The notes beneath the pieces were generated by a model. That model ran no database searches. It was not told where the DNA came from and worked only from the letters and a program-made list of their open reading frames with translations. This document shows, piece after piece, positions 23,932 through 24,595 of a DNA stretch of 24,595 nt (position 1 is the first letter of the stretch; the number at the start of each line of letters is the position of its first letter). The position numbers and the translations under genes are program-made. The stretch spans positions 1-24,595 of IMG/VR virus record IMGVR_UViG_3300000116_000209. One strand, given 5' to 3'. Source of the stretch: a virus.

Positions 23932-24595
23932 TATGAGCTACCCCAGGCAATCGAAATTGAAGAAATGTAACCAGTCCAAGTATCACCAGCCACAACTCTA
24001 ATAACTAGGTTCTCGTTTTGTTCTACTGTTTGAGTAACAAAAGTTCCTTCATGGGTAGTATTGATAGTTAAGTTTGAAGGAGTTCCAACATAGGCACCGT
24101 CTCCGTCATTTAATTGGCTTTCGTCTGAAGCAGAAGCAACAGCAAGATCCAACCAACCTGTTTGTTTTGAATTTGTTGTGGTCGGGAGTTTGACAAATAC
24201 GTGTATATTTGTTGAAGAAAGAGAAGTAGTTGAAGGGACAATCCTAGTACTTGAGTCACCAGAGAAGGTTAAACGGAAGTTCGTTTGTGAAGAAGCTCCA
24301 GTGTTTGTAAAGTATCTATAAAAGTGTCTATCACCAGTTAAGGCAGAATAATCAGCATTTGAAGCTGGGCCATTAGTAATAGAAGAGAAGTCTCCTGAGT
24401 TAGGGATATCTGAGTCTGTAGGATAGTAAAGTCTTTCATTATAAAACAGAAGACCTCCGTTAGACGACAATAACTGAGTAGAGTCCCAAGCATTACCAGA
24501 GCTTGTGACATTTGCTTGTGTGCCATATGTACCAGAAACAATTCTGTAGTTTTCTCTTCTAAATGTTTCACTGGTTGTGGTTGAGTTGTTGGATA
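23931..24595 (-). CDS. Fibre/adhesin-like virion protein, 5' end beyond window
   Basis: The frame is open from the right edge to the TAA at 23933-23931, giving 221 residues of C-terminal sequence. A TTG at 24470 could be mistaken for a start, but coding clearly continues upstream: TTTTSETFRRENYRIVSGTY and QANVTSSGNAWDST precede LLSSNGGLLFYNERLYYPTD. I recall this ENYRI-SG-Y plus YNERLYYPT pattern from phage surface proteins, and it usually repeats, so the missing part may hold further copies. The rest is beta-rich and Ser/Thr-rich, ending VVAGDTWTGYISSISIAWGS. It is coupled by a 1-base overlap to the 390-residue gene. I infer a receptor-binding or decoration role but cannot assign a family. 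Confidence 0.7.
   Translation of the reverse strand, partial: SNNSTTTSETFRRENYRIVSGTYGTQANVTSSGNAWDSTQLLSSNGGLLFYNERLYYPTDSDIPNSGDFSSITNGPASNADYSALTGDRHFYRYFTNTGASSQTNFRLTFSGDSSTRIVPSTTSLSSTNIHVFVKLPTTTNSKQTGWLDLAVASASDESQLNDGDGAYVGTPSNLTINTTHEGTFVTQTVEQNENLVIRVVAGDTWTGYISSISIAWGSS

Noticed and set aside
24468-24470. TTG as the start of the last fibre gene
   Set aside because: The same frame continues upstream to the window edge with sequence of the same character, so this is an internal Leu codon.

Overview
The window is a late structural gene block from a tailed phage with a contractile tail, T4-like in gene content, or from a prophage or metagenomic contig of one. Every gene I can support lies on the minus strand, so transcription runs from position 24595 towards 1. 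Genes are packed tightly, often with TAATG/TGATG 1-bp overlaps, and no gene-free stretch exceeds about 110 bases. I see no tRNA, CRISPR, IS element, integrase or bacterial gene. The host cannot be named from this sequence. The fibre-repeat style and moderate, uneven G+C fit an aquatic bacterial host, but that is only an impression.

Layout in transcription order. (1) 24595-20174: four fibre- or adhesin-like genes, the first cut by the window edge. Three of them share a C-terminal beta-rich domain. (2) 20108-16940: prohead scaffold (gp22-like) and major capsid protein (gp23-like), closed by a strong terminator. (3) 16854-16627: a 75-residue KR-rich orphan between two terminators. (4) 16556-13928: neck and tail-terminator genes (gp13-, gp14- and gp15-like). 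(5) 13846-10368: an oversized tail sheath (gp18-like) and the tail tube (gp19-like). (6) 10342-9262: a gp26-like zinc-ribbon protein and an overlapping frame with no credible start of its own, joined by a T7 run that looks like a programmed frameshift site, directly before the tape measure. (7) 9197-1155: tape measure, a tube-initiator-like baseplate protein, a LysM (gp53-like) protein, a 1041-residue hub-like protein and a last baseplate protein. (8) 1258-1: the polymerase part of a family A DNA polymerase, running off the left edge.

Together these genes build the prohead (scaffold, capsid), close it (gp13/14), end the tail (gp15), and build the sheath, tube and baseplate on the tape measure. 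Portal, terminase, prohead protease and most wedge proteins are not here and presumably lie beyond the right edge or elsewhere.

The strongest points for a second look are: an abrupt join near 1258 between a baseplate gene and a headless polymerase frame (chimeric assembly or real rearrangement); the likely +1/-2 frameshift at 9536-9542; and an octamer, ACTATTTA on the coding strand, present exactly in six of the eight larger intergenic gaps, often just after a terminator, which is a candidate phage-specific late promoter. A family A polymerase that seems to lack an exonuclease domain beside a divergent T4-like virion module recalls the far-T4 group (Rhodothermus phage RM378). That affiliation is an inference.
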